Assembly (NCBI GenBank): GCA_003260075.1
Contig: QLIY01000214.1
Span: 2,143-66,142, forward strand
Source: Phallusia mammillata
Lineage: Eukaryota; Chordata; Ascidiacea; Phlebobranchia; Ascidiidae
Reading direction: 5' to 3'
DNA length: 64,000 nucleotides
Below are positions 48,698-60,741 of this stretch, one piece after another. The notes beneath the pieces are model-generated. The model searched no databases, was not told the origin of the DNA, and saw only the letters and a program-made list of their open reading frames with translations. Every line of letters starts with the position of its first letter. Position 1 is the first letter of the stretch. A program made the translations under genes and the position numbers.

Positions 48698-48819
48698 TTT
48701 GACACCATCCAGATGTGATAGGAGGCGACCATTCGCCGAATTCATCACAAAACACTTCAAGGTCGTCGGGCACAAGAGAATAACCATCGTCACACTTAAT
48801 GACCAGTTTTGCCAGATAC
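48698..48819 (-). CDS. Sushi/CCP module 4, second half
   Basis: Starts in phase 2 and ends in phase 1. Contains VIKCDDGYSLVPDD, VFCDEFGEWSPP and WCQ: Cys2-GY, Cys3, W and Cys4. The phase-2 break lies before Cys2, unlike the phase-1 splits after Cys2 elsewhere. Confidence 0.8.
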
Positions 48820-48869
48820 CTGAAAGATGTAAGAAAAAAATGAAGAGACAAACAGGCATATATAAGCTA

Positions 48870-49140
48870 TTGCTCCCAGGCATAATATCAAGTTTATAGA
48901 GCTATTCTGGCAAATGTATTTTTATTCCGACATTTTGACGCCCTATACAGATCGCCTTCATCACCCCCCCCCCCGGCATATATAAGCTATTGCTCCCAGG
49001 CATAATATCAAGTTTATAGAGCCATTCTGGCAAAGGTATTTTTATTACGACATTTTGACGCCCTATACAGATCGCCTTCATCAGGGAAATAACACTGAAT
49101 GCGCGTAGTACAGTGCAAGATAAACAAAGAAAAAATAAAT
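48870..49140. repeat. Half-copies of the 56.5 kb foldback family
   Basis: TTGCTCCCAGGCATAATATCAAG ... CGACATTTTGACGCCCTATACAG occurs at 48868 and again from 48975 after the C-run 48964-48974; the second copy continues into AACACTGAATGCG. Only one arm is present. Confidence 0.65.
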
Positions 49141-49291
49141 TAAATGCAAGCACGGCACAACACAATGAAAACCCTGTGCAAAGCAAATAATTGGGCCTCT
49201 AATTTCTCCTTTTTACTGTGCACTGCACTACTCACTCAAATCACAATAAGGTCAAACACACCTTTATATTTTATGTGTACAGTTTACAAAC

Positions 49292-49355
49292 CTGTAACTG
49301 GAAACAGAAATACTGCTGACATGTGCAGGAGGACTCACTGATGGACAGAATAAAG
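49292..49355 (-). CDS. Sushi/CCP module 4, first half
   Basis: Starts in phase 1 and ends in phase 2 (AG|GTTTGT). Contains LFCPSVSPPAHVSS with Cys1. The second half is at 48698-48819; joined lengths (64 + 122) make 62 codons. Confidence 0.75.
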
Positions 49356-49883
49356 CTGAAAACATATAGAAATTTCAGTGTGGCTTGGTAGTTAATGCAC
49401 ACACAATTTACTTTGACATTGTATTTTAAGCTAAGGATTAAGCACAGGCTTTTTATAAGAAGGCATTTAGCATTCTTTAGGGTTGTTTGTTAAACATGGG
49501 GAATGGAAAAACAGTTTTCAAAAACTGTCCCTAACAATTTTTTACAATACTTTAATCCAGTGGTTCTTAACGTTTTTAGTATAGTTTCCCACTAAAGCCA
49601 ATCACCAAGTTAAGTTTCCCACTCTGTTATTTGTATATTTTTTTTTGTTCTGTACATTAACAATAATGTTCTGTATTTCATTGAAAATACTCCGTTTTGT
49701 GACTAAATAATCACATTTATGACATTAATATTCAAGTAGATCTTAAACAACAATTTAGGCAACAATGAATTTATACAATTTTCCTCTGCATTTACAAAAC
49801 CCACACATTATAAACCACTGCTTTAACTTATATCTGAAACATACATGGCAAGAAGAGTTGATAAATAAGGTGACTACATAAAG

Positions 49884-50187
49884 CAGGGGTGGGCAAACTG
49901 CGGCCTGCGGGCCAAATGCGGCCCCTGATTGAAGGTTGTGCGGCCCGCAGACACCCTTGGACTTCAAATGTCCTGGCAAATATTATATGTTTTTGAGTAG
50001 ATTAATGTGCCTGGTGTTATTTTTCTGCAAACTGGCAATATATGGGCAGAATCACATGCGAATTTTACTTGTAGTTAAGCATATTTGGTAAGCAACAAAG
50101 TAAAATCACCTTGTTACACAGGTGCGGTCCGCGATCTAATTTTGGCAATTGTATTTGGCCCACAGTAACAAAGGTTGCTCACCCCTG
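49884..50187. mobile_element. Non-autonomous hAT-type element
   Basis: Begins CAGGGGTGGGCAAACTGCGG and ends GGTTGCTCACCCCTG (inverted). Flanks ACATAAAG (49876-49883) and ACATAACG (50188-50195) match at 7 of 8 bases, consistent with an 8-bp hAT target duplication. About 304 bp, no coding capacity. Confidence 0.75.
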
Positions 50188-50356
50188 ACATAACGTAACA
50201 CTTTCATGTCATTGGAAATTAATTAAAGCTAAGCTGTTAGAATCCATTTTGTGTAAACCAACGACTGCACGTAAACAGTTTCATGCAATTTTGCCATTGA
50301 ACAAAACCAACTAAACTCAATCCATAATCAGTTCTACAAGAAACATTATTAAATAC

Positions 50357-50545
50357 CTGTGCACACAACTAGCGTTTGTGGGTTGGGTGACCATATACCA
50401 CTTGTGTTACACATTATTCCTGTGACGTTATACACTCCTCGAGAAATCCAGTATCCCTTCCTACATTTGTAGGTGAGCGAGTGTGTTATTGGATCGTAGA
50501 CAGCATTGGCAAATATCACTCTCGGTGGAGAACCACATGCAACCA
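50357..50545 (-). CDS. Sushi/CCP module 3
   Basis: Phase 1-1 exon. VACGSPPRVIFANA, YKCRKGYWISRG, GIMCNTSGIWSPNP and VVCTG show all four cysteines and the GYW...W core. Confidence 0.88.
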
Positions 50546-51450
50546 CTTAAAATTAAAAAAGAAAGTTGGTTTGGTAATGTGAATGTTCGTAAGCGATTGG
50601 CCAATATGCACAAATTCCAATTACTAATCTTTTAGAAAAGCTCAGGGATGAACATGAAATTACAGTAGCTGACATAACATTATTAAGTTCTTTAAACTAA
50701 AATGTTTCCTGTTTTAAGTGAGTAAGTTTAAATGGTCTTAGAATGCAATCATATTTAGTTTTTTATGTAATACCTCTTGTGTTTGGACATAGTTCAGTTA
50801 AGATAAATAAATTCATAACTGGGATCAGCCCTGAAGCGCTCATGCAGAGCAGTGACCATGGCACACCCATATAGTAATCATAGTACACCAGGCCTATTAA
50901 AGGCTTTACACTGAATCACCAGGTCACCAAGCATACCCATATGGCAAGCCAAATGCTAGAAACATTTTTAGCCTGCCGTGGGATTTGGACATATTTATCT
51001 CAATTGGCTAAGTTGCTCTTAACCAACAATCTAGAAAACCATGGCAACCCTTCAATTATAAAGTGACATGCACAAATTGCAATGTAGAAAATTTGGCAAC
51101 AGGCAAGACCTTAGCCCCCCCCCCCCATAGTACACCAGGCCTATCAAAGGCTTTACACTGAATCACCAGGTCACGGAGCATACCCATATGGCAAGTCAAA
51201 TGCTAGAAAATTTTTAGCCTGCCGAGGAATTTTGACATGTTTATCTCAATTGGCTAAGTTGCTCTTAACCAACAATCCAGAAAACCATGGCAACCCTTCA
51301 ATTATAAAGTGACATGCAAAAATTGCAATGTAGAAAATTTGGCAACAGGCAAGACCTTAGATCTTAATGTGATGGCCTGACAATAGAATCATTTATAACA
51401 GAGCTAGACAATGGGTTAAAATTTTCTTAACAAAGAGGGAAAACACTTAC

Positions 51451-51666
51451 ATGAACATTTGATGTTTGAGATAGCTGGTTTCCACTTCTGGTTTGCAGCA
51501 CAAATTGTTGTCACTTTTTTTACAACAGCTCTCCCGTTCAGCGCAAATCCCTCATCGCAGGTGTATGTAACTGAGTCAGAGAATTTAAAGTTTCCCGGCG
51601 AAACGATGGTGGGTGATGTAACCATTGTGCTATCACTAACTGGAACAGGATCAGGACAGGGCAGAG
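51451..51666 (-). CDS. Sushi/CCP module 2
   Basis: Phase 1-1 exon. LPCPDPVPVSDST, YTCDEGFALNG, TTICAANQKWKP and IKCS give the four cysteines and the tryptophan of a CCP. Clean acceptor (TTTACAG) and donor (T|GTAAGTG). Two partial copies follow at 52042-52094 and 52584-52773. Confidence 0.88.
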
Positions 51667-52041
51667 CTGTAAATGTATAGCAAAACAAAAGTGACCCTTT
51701 CTTAGGGCAGTGGTTCTTAACTGGTAGAAATTTTTAGAAATGCAAAAACAAACTGCAGAAAGTCAGAAACACTTAATTGTTTTGGTAACTTTTACAGGAA
51801 TATCCAGTGTCAGAACTTTGATTATTTAGTCACAATGTAAAGTATTTTCAAATCACTTGATTGACTTAAATGGAAACTATACAAAAAAAGATTTAAGAAG
51901 CACTGACTAAGAGTGTTTAAAACCAGCACCCCCAACAATACATACCATGACTATTGACAAACGCTGTGTTATAAAATTACTAAACTTTGAAACTTGTATT
52001 AAAAAAACATCAATGCATAACTTAACACTTTCCCCCCCCCC

Positions 52042-52094
52042 TGATGTAACCATTGTGCTATCACTAATTGGAACAGGATCAGGACAGGGCAGAG
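52042..52094 (-). pseudogene. Partial copy of CCP module 2 exon (5' end)
   Basis: Starts after the C-run 52032-52041 and repeats the first about 53 nt of the module 2 exon, including its acceptor. Its downstream flank is nearly identical to the DNA after 52773, so the local order of pieces is doubtful. Confidence 0.65.
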
Positions 52095-52583
52095 CTGTAA
52101 ATGTATAGTAAAACAAAGTTGACCCTTTATTAGGGCAGTTGTTCTGAACCGCTGGAAATTTTTAGAAATGCAAAAAGAAATTGTAGAAAGTCAGAAGCAC
52201 AATTGTTTTGGTAACTTTTACTGGAATATCCAGTGGCGGAACTGTGATTATTTAGTCACAATTTAAAGTATTTTCAAATCACTTGATTGACTTAAATGGA
52301 AACTATCCAAAAAAAGATTTAAGAAGCACTGACTAAGAGTGTTTAAAACAAGCACCCCTCCCCCCCCCCCAGTGCAGCCATCAATTCGCAAACATGCGTT
52401 CATGCGTTCAGTTTTGCTTTTGTTAATTGTTTCAATTATTGTGCACAATTACATTGTCCTGTCTGCTGCATGGCCTTACCAGTAACCATAACGAATTATA
52501 ATGAAAGCAATGCTTTTATTATGTATGCCGTGTCCAAAACAAACAACATCTCAAAGGTTTTTTGGGGTGCGAGCCCCCCCCCC

Positions 52584-52773
52584 GGTTTCCACTTCTGGTT
52601 TGCAGCACAAATTGTTGTCACTTTTTTTACACCAGCTCTCCCATTTAGTGCAAATCCCTCATCACAAGTGTATGTCACCGAGTCAGAGAATTTAAAGTTT
52701 CCCGGCGAAACGATGGTAGGTGATGTAACCATTGTGCTATCACTAATTGGAACAGGATCAGGACAGGGCAGAG
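52584..52773 (-). pseudogene. Longer partial copy of CCP module 2 exon
   Basis: Repeats most of 51451-51666 with a few substitutions (for example a single A/G change in the tract encoding the NGRA loop). Its 3' end is lost at the C-run 52574-52583. Probably the second haplotype. Confidence 0.65.
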
Positions 52774-53819
52774 CTGTAAATGTATAGTAAAACAAAGTTG
52801 ACCCTTTATTAGGGCAGTTGTTCTGAACCGCTGGAAATTTTTAGAAATGCAAAAAGAAATTGTAGAAAGTCAGAAGCACAATTGTTTTGGTAACTTTTAC
52901 TGGAATATCCAGTGGCGGAACTGTGATTATTTAGTCACAATTTAAAGTATTTTCAAATCACTTGATTGACTTAAATGGAAACTATCCAAAAAAAGATTTA
53001 AGAAGCACTGACTAAGAGTGTTTAAAACAAGCACCCCTAACAATACATACCATGACTATTGACAAACGCTGTGTTATAAAATTACTAAACATTGAAACTT
53101 GTATTAAAAAAACATCAATGCATAACTTAACACAGTGCAGCCATCAATTCGCAAACATGCGTTCATGCGTTCAGTTTTGCTTTTGTTAATTGTTTCAATT
53201 ATTGTGCACAATTACATTGTCCTGTCTGCTGCATGGCCTTACCAGTAACCATAACGAATTATAATGAAAGTAATGCTTTTATTATGTATGCCGTGTCCAA
53301 AACAAACAACATCTCAAAGGTTTTTTGGGGTGCGAGAGAGCACAGAGCAATTTATACATTATAACTACCTCAAACCAATGCAAATCAGTGGTACTTTAAG
53401 TGTGGATTTTGAGATTTACCCTTATATCTAGTGTCATAGATTTGATAATTAAGTGTACTTTTAATCAAATAAAGAGCACTATTGTTAATGTTCGATGCAA
53501 AACATCACTATGAAAATAACAGGACGAGAAATTTGAACTTCCCTTAACAACACATAACACAATCATATAATCAACAATCGCTGTATTATTAAAGCAAATT
53601 AATGCAAAACTGAATATTGTTCATTTCAAAGCGACCATAACGTACAACAATAAAATAATATTTGGAAGAAAATATTTAAAAAAAATTTGGACATCATATT
53701 ACTACCATGTAACAATGCAACCATTTCTGAAAAGGCTAAATAAAACAATTTAAAATAGCACAATGAATACAAAAACATATTTTTTATTCTCTACATGAGA
53801 GCTTGTCAATTACACTTAC

Positions 53820-54032
53820 ATAAGCATAAGAAAGACCCAGGATCAGGAATCCATTGATTCACGGCACTTATATTGACACATTGTGATGTCATGTTGAAGC
53901 TAAGTGGGTCAGCGTGGAAACCATACCCCTCCTTGCAACGAAAAATCACCCCGTCACCCCCAACCCTCCAATCTTCACTTAGGGGTGTACTGTTGTGAGG
54001 GTAAATGGGTGCACTGCAAGTGTTGTTCATTT
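53820..54032 (-). CDS. Sushi/CCP module 1
   Basis: Single phase 1-1 exon. Contains NNTCSAPIYPHNS, then FRCKEGYGF, then SQCVN, QWIPDP and FLCL. The four-cysteine CCP pattern with GY and a W before Cys4 is complete. First CCP after the lectin region. Confidence 0.85.
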
Positions 54033-54933
54033 CTGTAAATTTTAACATCTCAAAAGCCTTGCAATCCAGTTACGGCAACACAGAGCTGTTTTGACAAGTA
54101 ACAAAGTAGTTATGCACGAGCATTGTGCTTGAAAGTGCATGTTATAGAAAATATATGTAATGATGCTTTGGAAGAATTTCAAATTTATTGTGTGCATGAA
54201 ATAAATTGTATAATCCTCGCTTGTTGTCTGAAATTGGTTATACAACCCACTGACGAAAAATGTTGCACACCACTGGTATGGAGTGTTTGATCTTGCTTAG
54301 TTTTTGATATATGAAACTGATGCCACAAAAATGATGATAACAGCAATATAGCATAAATTGCACAGCCTTATGCATCCCAAGATCAGCAAAGTTATCCCCC
54401 CCCCCGCTTGATGTCTGAAATTGGTTATACAACCCACTGACGAAAAATGTTGCACACCATTGATATGGAGTGTTTGGTCTTGCTTAGTTTTTGATATTTG
54501 ATACTGATGCCACAAAAAAGATGATATCAGCAATATAGCATAAATTACACAGCCTTATGCATCCCAAGATCAGCAAAGTTAGAATGGCTGTACTAATTTT
54601 CCATAATTTATTCTGTTTCTTTCACTTGCTGTTTATATCATGTTGTTTGTTTAATTGTGTGAAGTTGTTTGGGAGGTTTAGGCTAAGAGTGTTATGAAAC
54701 AAAAACATTCATTCAGCTGAGCAAGGAGATAAATAAAGACTTGCTTTGAAGCATAAAGTGGATTTTTTTAAAAAAAGGGCAATTTCTAAACAGCTAAAGG
54801 GATGTTGGGTATAACCTGTTGGTTGTAGGTTGCCAACCCCACCCACAAACTATTTCAAACCATGAGTTTTTAAGTAGGGATTCCCTCTAAACCTTTTGCA
54901 AATATATTTTTTTACAAAAAACATCCAGTTTAC

Positions 54934-55070
54934 TTTTCTTGCAGATGAAAGGATGAGGATTTAAACAGCTTCGTTCCTCGAAACCAAACTCGTCCGAACC
55001 AAGCACTGACAAAACTCCACACCAGGGGGCGTATTGGATCTCACCAAACTTGTTGGTGCCATGTTGGCCT
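54934..55070 (-). CDS. C-type lectin-like exon, C-terminal half
   Basis: Phase 2 to phase 1. Contains APWCGVLSV, then ERSCLNPHPFICK: the 'C.v......C....pFICe' ending of C-type lectin folds. No CTLD beginning directly precedes it; the only matching N-half is at 62031-62152, with trefoil and Link domains in between. The donor AAA A|GTAAAC leads into the first CCP exon. Confidence 0.7.
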
Positions 55071-55477
55071 CTAAAAAGTGTAAAGGCAGTTTATACAAGT
55101 GTTTTTACACAATTTTATGTTATTAGAGTTGGAGACTGAAAATGCATGGCTTCTACTTTCCACAGGTTAAGCAATGTTATGACACAAAACAAATGAAAAC
55201 AGAAGTCTGGTTTTCATGTCTGTAAGTCACAACAAAGTAGTGCCAGCTGCACTAGATCAATGTCTTGTCACCAGATGCACTGAAACGGTATTTTGGATCC
55301 AAACAGTGTTCACTACATGCAGCTTACATAATTTTGAATCCGCACATTGCTTTTATAAGTTTATCTGACTATTAAAGATATGACACATTGTTAAACAAAG
55401 ATAGGCTATAGTTGTGAAAAACAGTCAATTCATTTTTATAGGTGCACATGAACAAAATACAATACAACCCCCCCCCC

Positions 55478-55523
55478 GGGGGCGTATTGGATCTCACCAA
55501 ACTTGTTGGTGCCATGTTGGCCT
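55478..55523 (-). pseudogene. Partial second copy of the CTLD C-half exon
   Basis: Begins directly after the C-run 55467-55477 and repeats the 5' third of 54934-55070, including the acceptor. Likely an allelic fragment. Confidence 0.65.
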
Positions 55524-56081
55524 CTGAAAAGTGTAAAGTCAGTTTGTAGAAGTATTTTATACACAATTTAAGATCATTAAAGTTGCAGAAAGAAAATGCT
55601 TGACTTCCACAAGTTTGGTTTCTACGTCTGTAAGTCACAACAAACCAGCTGCACCGAAAAGGTATTTGGGTCGAAACAGTGTTCACTGCATCTTCCATAT
55701 CATTTTATTGGCACATTTGCGTTTATAAGTTTATCTGACTATTAAAGATATCACACATTGTTAAACAAAGATAGGCTACAGTTATAAAAAACAGCCAATT
55801 CATTTTTATAGGTGCACATGAACAAAATACGATACAATACAAATATGTCAAAACAAAATAACACAAAGCAATTTTTGGACATTCTAGCAACACTAACCTG
55901 TAGCACCAGACTGCCCCCCCCCCCTTTAGTGGCTAATCTTCCACCTGTGATAATAAATACATAAAGATACATACACAAAAATCACCTTCATACTGTTTGT
56001 TTATGTAAGTTATTACAGCCAGGCATAATATCAAGCTTATATAGCACTTCTGGCAAGTATTTTTATTTCGGCCCCCCCCCC

Positions 56082-56165
56082 TGAGCAAACAAATAAGCCA
56101 GCAGGGTTTGGGTCGATCCCAATTGCCCATGAACAGACTGGATCACGATGAACATTCACCCCGAT
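56082..56165 (-). pseudogene. Partial second copy of the Link exon
   Basis: About 97% identical to part of 56179-56368 and bounded on both sides by C-runs (56072-56081 and 56166-56178). A third fragment of the same exon's 5' end lies at 55925-55944. Best read as haplotype duplicates from the assembly. Confidence 0.7.
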
Positions 56166-56178
56166 CCCCCCCCCCCCA

Positions 56179-56368
56179 TCTGTTTTATTTCCTGAGCAAA
56201 CAAATAAGCCAGCAGGGTTTGGGTGGATCCCAATTGCCCATGAACAGACTGGATCATGATGAACATTCACCCCGATTAGTTCGTTGCCAACGTAACCACA
56301 GAAACAACCATCAACAAATCCATCAGCAACAGCTTGTTGAACATCAGCTTTAGTGGCTAATCTTCCAC
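56179..56368 (-). CDS. Link domain, second exon (3' end lost at a join)
   Basis: Acceptor in phase 1. The peptide reads GRLATKADVQQAVADGF, then DGCFCGYV, then HHDPVCSWAIG, and ends LFVC. This is the Link pattern (LAT..QL..A...G...C..GW......C.....fdvfC). Link domains of CD44, aggrecan and TSG-6 bind hyaluronan; binding here is inferred. The sequence runs into the C-run 56166-56178 just after the last cysteine, so the donor cannot be placed. Confidence 0.7.
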
Positions 56369-56444
56369 CTGTGATAATAAATACATAAAGATACAAACAC
56401 AAAAATCACCTTCATACTGTTTGTTTATGTAAGCTATTACTGCC

Positions 56445-56697
56445 AGGCATAATATCAAGTTTATATAGCACTTCTGGCAAGTAATTTTATTTCGGCGTTT
56501 CGACGTCCTATACAGGTCTCCTTTATCAGGGTAAATAACACTGAAGGCGTACAGTACATTTTTTTCCTTTGTTTATTGTGCATGTATTAGTCGCATTCAG
56601 TGTTATTTACCCTGATGAAGGCAACCTGTATAGGATGTTGAAACGTGGGAATAAAAATACGTGACAGAAGAGCTCTATACCCTTGATACTGTTCGTT
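56445..56697. mobile_element. Foldback element, about 110-bp arms
   Basis: The left arm contains CGACGTCCTATACAGG and CAGGGTAAATAACACTGAA. The right arm carries their inverses (TTCAGTGTTATTTACCCTG, CCTGTATAGGATGTTG). Outer parts TATCAAGTTTATATAGC and its inverse extend the match. Diverged pieces are at 7.65, 48.9 and 56.0 kb. Confidence 0.75.
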
Positions 56698-57276
56698 TGA
56701 TATTGTTTCATATCATAGTTTGGCAGACCCATTGAAGACATCATACATCATACTTTCTAGCCTATGTCCTGCGACACTGAGCCGACTTCACCGTGGTTCC
56801 CAAGCAGTTGCTTGGCCATTGTGAGCCAGTTTCATCTGTGCTGTATGTCCAGTTGTGGCATCGCACAGACTAGGTGATGCATGGGGTTGTACCCTGTGCT
56901 CCCAACAAACTGGAGTGCCGTTGAATGGCTACACTAGCCAATGCGGCCGATCTCTCGTCACCAGCTGCACTGATGAGACCTTATAGGTCGAAACAGTGTG
57001 CACTGTCTGCAGCTTATGTTCATGTCAATTTATTACTTTTTGTCACAAAACAACAAATTTGTTTATGTTTGTGATCAGGATTCAACCCACAGTCTTTTCA
57101 ATTTTATAGTTTGCGTAATAATTTTACATGTGGCTTAGCTTGAAAGCCTAAAAGATAAGAGACAAAATATATTTTTTTGGGGTCTAACCATCAAAACAGT
57201 TTCCTAAAAAGGTCAAACATCAATGACAATTTTTTTTTTCTTTAAATCCAGTTGTAAAACATCATAATAAATATAC

Positions 57277-57408
57277 CTCGTAAAGAACAAGCCAGTTCCA
57301 TTTCATGAGTATTGGTGAATTCCGGTTGGCTTAGGTCAGGCGCTGTACAGTTAGCTGATGATTTCACAAAAGGCTTAAGTTTCTTAGGGTTTGCAAGAAA
57401 CAGATTAT
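57277..57408 (-). CDS. Link (Xlink) domain, first exon
   Basis: Phase 1 to phase 1. Ends in MELACSLRG, and after splicing the next exon supplies GRLATKADVQQ. Together they match the 'eA...C...ga.lAT..ql..A' start of the hyaluronan-binding Link domain. An upstream NCTAP segment carries another cysteine. Confidence 0.7.
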
Positions 57409-57858
57409 CTGCACAAAATATGAAAAGCATTGCAAAAAAACTTGTTTGTAAAACACACATGATAAAGCTGACATATTTTTTTTAGTTTTCATACCTTTGC
57501 AAAAAAATAGTTTCTGCACATAATAAGAAAATTTATTTTCAAACAAATATATTAAAGCAACATTTACAGTATGGGGTATGCAAGCACTGGTTTGGGGCGA
57601 AACATGTGTTTTGGAAATTATTTAATAAATCCTAAACCAGCCTGGTGGAGAAAATAAGCCTGTCTCTTGGTCTACCCACCCAAACAGGGTTAGGTAGTAT
57701 GTAGCGACATAACAAGTTTCCAGGTGATATATCAGCAATAACTTTGCTCTACAAATTGGTGCAACTGGTAAAAACCATCTCAGTTGAACCCTAACCATAG
57801 TACCTTTTGCTGACACCAACTTTTGCTCATGACAAAATTTAGCTATCTGCAAACTCAC

Positions 57859-57976
57859 GCCCAGGGTGGTGATTTTCATCGCACAAATACTGACTGTTTA
57901 ACAAAGTTTTCCACATAGCATTGCAATCATCCTTATAATGTAGTCCAGCAATGTAAGCACGATCCCATGGTTCAAC
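57859..57976 (-). CDS. Extracellular linker exon before the Link domain
   Basis: Phase 0 to phase 1. The peptide contains AYIAGLHYKDDCNAMWK and a second cysteine (YLCDENHH). I do not recognise the family. It lies between the trefoil and Link domains and may be the end of the trefoil plus a spacer. The donor is C|GTGAGT. Confidence 0.6.
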
Positions 57977-58682
57977 CTGCATACAGAAATTTAACAAAAA
58001 AGCTCTTAAGTGATAAAAAAAAACTATTGATATAGCTCCTATCTTGTAAATGTGTTCTTGTGTGTTAAATTCTTGTGATTCGTCTGCACCTGTCCACCAT
58101 ACTTTGCACACATGCATGTGGTTTACACTTCGCTACAACTAAACTGCTGCGCACCTTTTAAATCTAACTTTTTTGTGTCACTTGTTTCGCACCTTTTTAC
58201 CAATCTTTTATGTGACTCAAGTGTTTGTAAACATGTGTAACGGATGTAATCCCCTCATAACACTGATGATGGCATGAGCATATGCCAAAACAGATGAATA
58301 GCAAAGCATGTTGCTTTTAATGTGTATTTGAGCTGTTATATATATGTGATCAAATCTATAACAAGTCATGTAAAATAGAACTTTTTTTATAATACTGCCA
58401 TCATGGCAGGCCAACAACAGTACTTTATAGTAACTTTAAGATTTCACTCCGATAAAACAATTACAGTTTTGACCAGGTTTGCAGATTCTGAGTCATTGGG
58501 TTTTGGATGAAGTCAGAATTGGACTCTTACAAAAATAAGGACTAAAATATATAGTAATATTCAATGACTAAAATATCATTTTAACCTAAAAATAAATTTT
58601 GTTAAAACTCTGCTTAAAAAAAATCTTACTATATTTTTTACTTAACCTAAATGCAGTACACAAACAAAAATATTTTCTTCAC

Positions 58683-58810
58683 CTTATCATAAAGCAAGCT
58701 AAAGTCCTTGTTTTTCAGTTTTAGATGGAAAGGGTTTCTTGACTGGCAAATCCACTGTTGATTGGGGTCAGTTACGTTGCATGGAAGAACTCGAACACCA
58801 GGAAATAAGC
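58683..58810 (-). CDS. Beta-trefoil lectin domain 1, exon 3 (QxW lobe)
   Basis: Phase 1 to phase 0. Contains VLPCNVTDPNQQWICQSRNP, a textbook QxW lobe with flanking cysteines, then a lobe-ending strand. The donor is AAG|GTGAAG. It joins 57859-57976 in phase 0. In mannose-receptor type trefoils this lobe packs against those of the two preceding exons. Confidence 0.75.
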
Positions 58811-58955
58811 CTGCAAATTTTTAAAGAGTTGTTTGCAACAATAACAACAGTTCAATGACAAAAATTACAAAAGTTTTTTACCCAGATCTTTGTAGTCCTA
58901 GCCATTGTGTAGATATCTGAATAAGGTACCATAATAATCTACCTAGCATTTAAAG

Positions 58956-59822
58956 CAGCGGTGGGGAACCTTTTTGTTTGTGAAGGCCGCCAAACGGTTT
59001 ATCGACACTCGTTCATGCCGCACAGACTATTTCTCAGGCCAAGGACATTTTGTTCAAACTTTTTGACTTACAGAATGGTTGATGTGCTAATGGACTTACG
59101 ATCCAAGCTAAATAAAATTCGTCACTACATTTTNCGCACGGACTATTTCTCAGGCCAAGGACAGTGATGTTCAAACTTTTTGACTTACAGAATGCTTGAT
59201 GTGCTATTGTACTTACGGTCCACGCTAAATAAAATTCCTCACTACAGTTTCACCCTCACTACAACAATCAGGATTTTATTAACGTAGAAACTCGCTTGTT
59301 TATCAATATTAATCTAAGAGCAGCTTGTGACATCACAGACGAGTTTAAGACATTCGATTATGCGCAAACAATTGTTCTTTTGTAACACAAGTAAGATTGT
59401 AGAACCTGGGTCAATTTCCCCCCCCCCTCGCTTGTTTATCAATATCAATCTAAGAGCAGCTTGTGACATCACAGAAGAGTTTAAGACATTCAATTATGCG
59501 CAAAGAATTGTTCTTTTGTAACACAAGTAATACTGTAGAACTTTGGTCTCTTGGCAGTTCTTTGTGTGCCAGTACACAAACAGCCCCCCCCCCTCGCTTT
59601 GTGTACCAGTACGCAAACATTTGGCTCTAGTTTCAAAACCGTTGCCCTAGAACCAATCAAATAGTAATGTGGAATAAAGGTAAAAATGCGTTTCGGTCTA
59701 GTTTTTAGCGCCTGGTGCAGTGGGTATTATCAACATCCTAAATTGTATTCTGACATCAAAGGTCGCACTTTGTGCCCTAAAAGGCCGCATGCCGCCTTTA
59801 GGCCATAGGTTCCCCACCCCTG
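58956..59822. mobile_element. hAT-type element with 8-bp target duplication
   Basis: Left end CAGCGGTGGGGAACC, right end GGTTCCCCACCCCTG, flanked on both sides by ATTTAAAG (58948-58955 and 59823-59830). Contains three joins (N at 59134; C-runs 59418-59427 and 59583-59593), so its true length is less than the 867 bp shown. Confidence 0.8.
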
Positions 59823-59839
59823 ATTTAAAGCATGAACAG

Positions 59840-60560
59840 ACAACAAAATTGCTTGCTTTTTTACCTCAAGTAACTGTACAAAAAAGTTTGGCATTTGTAC
59901 TTAACAACTGAGCCTTGCTCAACTCAAACAAAGTAGCAGGAAAAAAAACTCTACCCATGTCATACAATGAATTGGGTTGATTTGATTGGTGAAACCAATC
60001 ATAAAAGCACAATTGGGCTAAAATATTCACTGTGCCGGAAATAGCTGGGCAGCACTGATGCATTGTAAGGTGGGACAAAGTTGGGGACACAATTGGTGGA
60101 TAGATGGTAAAAACTCAAACTCAACTCAACTAAAAACAGTGCAGTTGTACAATGATTAAGTAGTTGCAGGTTTTTGAGAAATGAGCTGACAAATGCATTG
60201 AAATAACAAATACCCCCCCCCCTTGCTTTTTTACCTCAAGTAACTGTACAAAAAAGTTTGGCATTTGTACAACTGAGCCTTGCACAACCGAAACAAAGTA
60301 CCAGAAAAAAATGTAATGTAAACTCTACCCATGTCATACAATGAATTGGGTTGATTTGGTGGGTGAAACAAATCATAACAGCACAATTGGGCTAAAATAT
60401 TTACTGTGCCAGAAATAGCTGGGCAGCATTGATGCATTGTAAGGTGCGACAAAGTTGAGGACACAATTGGTTGATAGATGGTAAAAACACTTTAGATGTA
60501 CAATGCTTAAGTAGTTTTGGGGAAATGAGCTGAGAAATGCATTGCAATAACAAATCAGGA
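59840..60560. repeat. Duplicated intron segment joined at a C-run
   Basis: About 59846-60130 is repeated at 60223-60490 (TTGCTTTTTTACCTCAAGTAAC ...), starting right after the C-run 60213-60222. Indels and substitutions distinguish the copies. No exon. Confidence 0.7.
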
Positions 60561-60741
60561 CATTTAGTTAGTAATTATTTTGGCAAATTAATATGTGCCA
60601 TTCCTGATGTGATGTAATTTAGATTTTTACTCATAGCTTGAAGTTCTCTTGTAATGCGCCTCTACTAATAATAACACCCATAGCCTTTTTAATCAAAAAA
60701 GCCTGAAAATCTCAAAATATTAACAAAATAAACAGTTTTAC

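Noticed and set aside
47400..49140. Plus-strand genes (ORFs of 67-106 residues)
   Set aside because: No splice-consistent extension, no domain features; they overlap intron repeats and the antisense of CCP exons.
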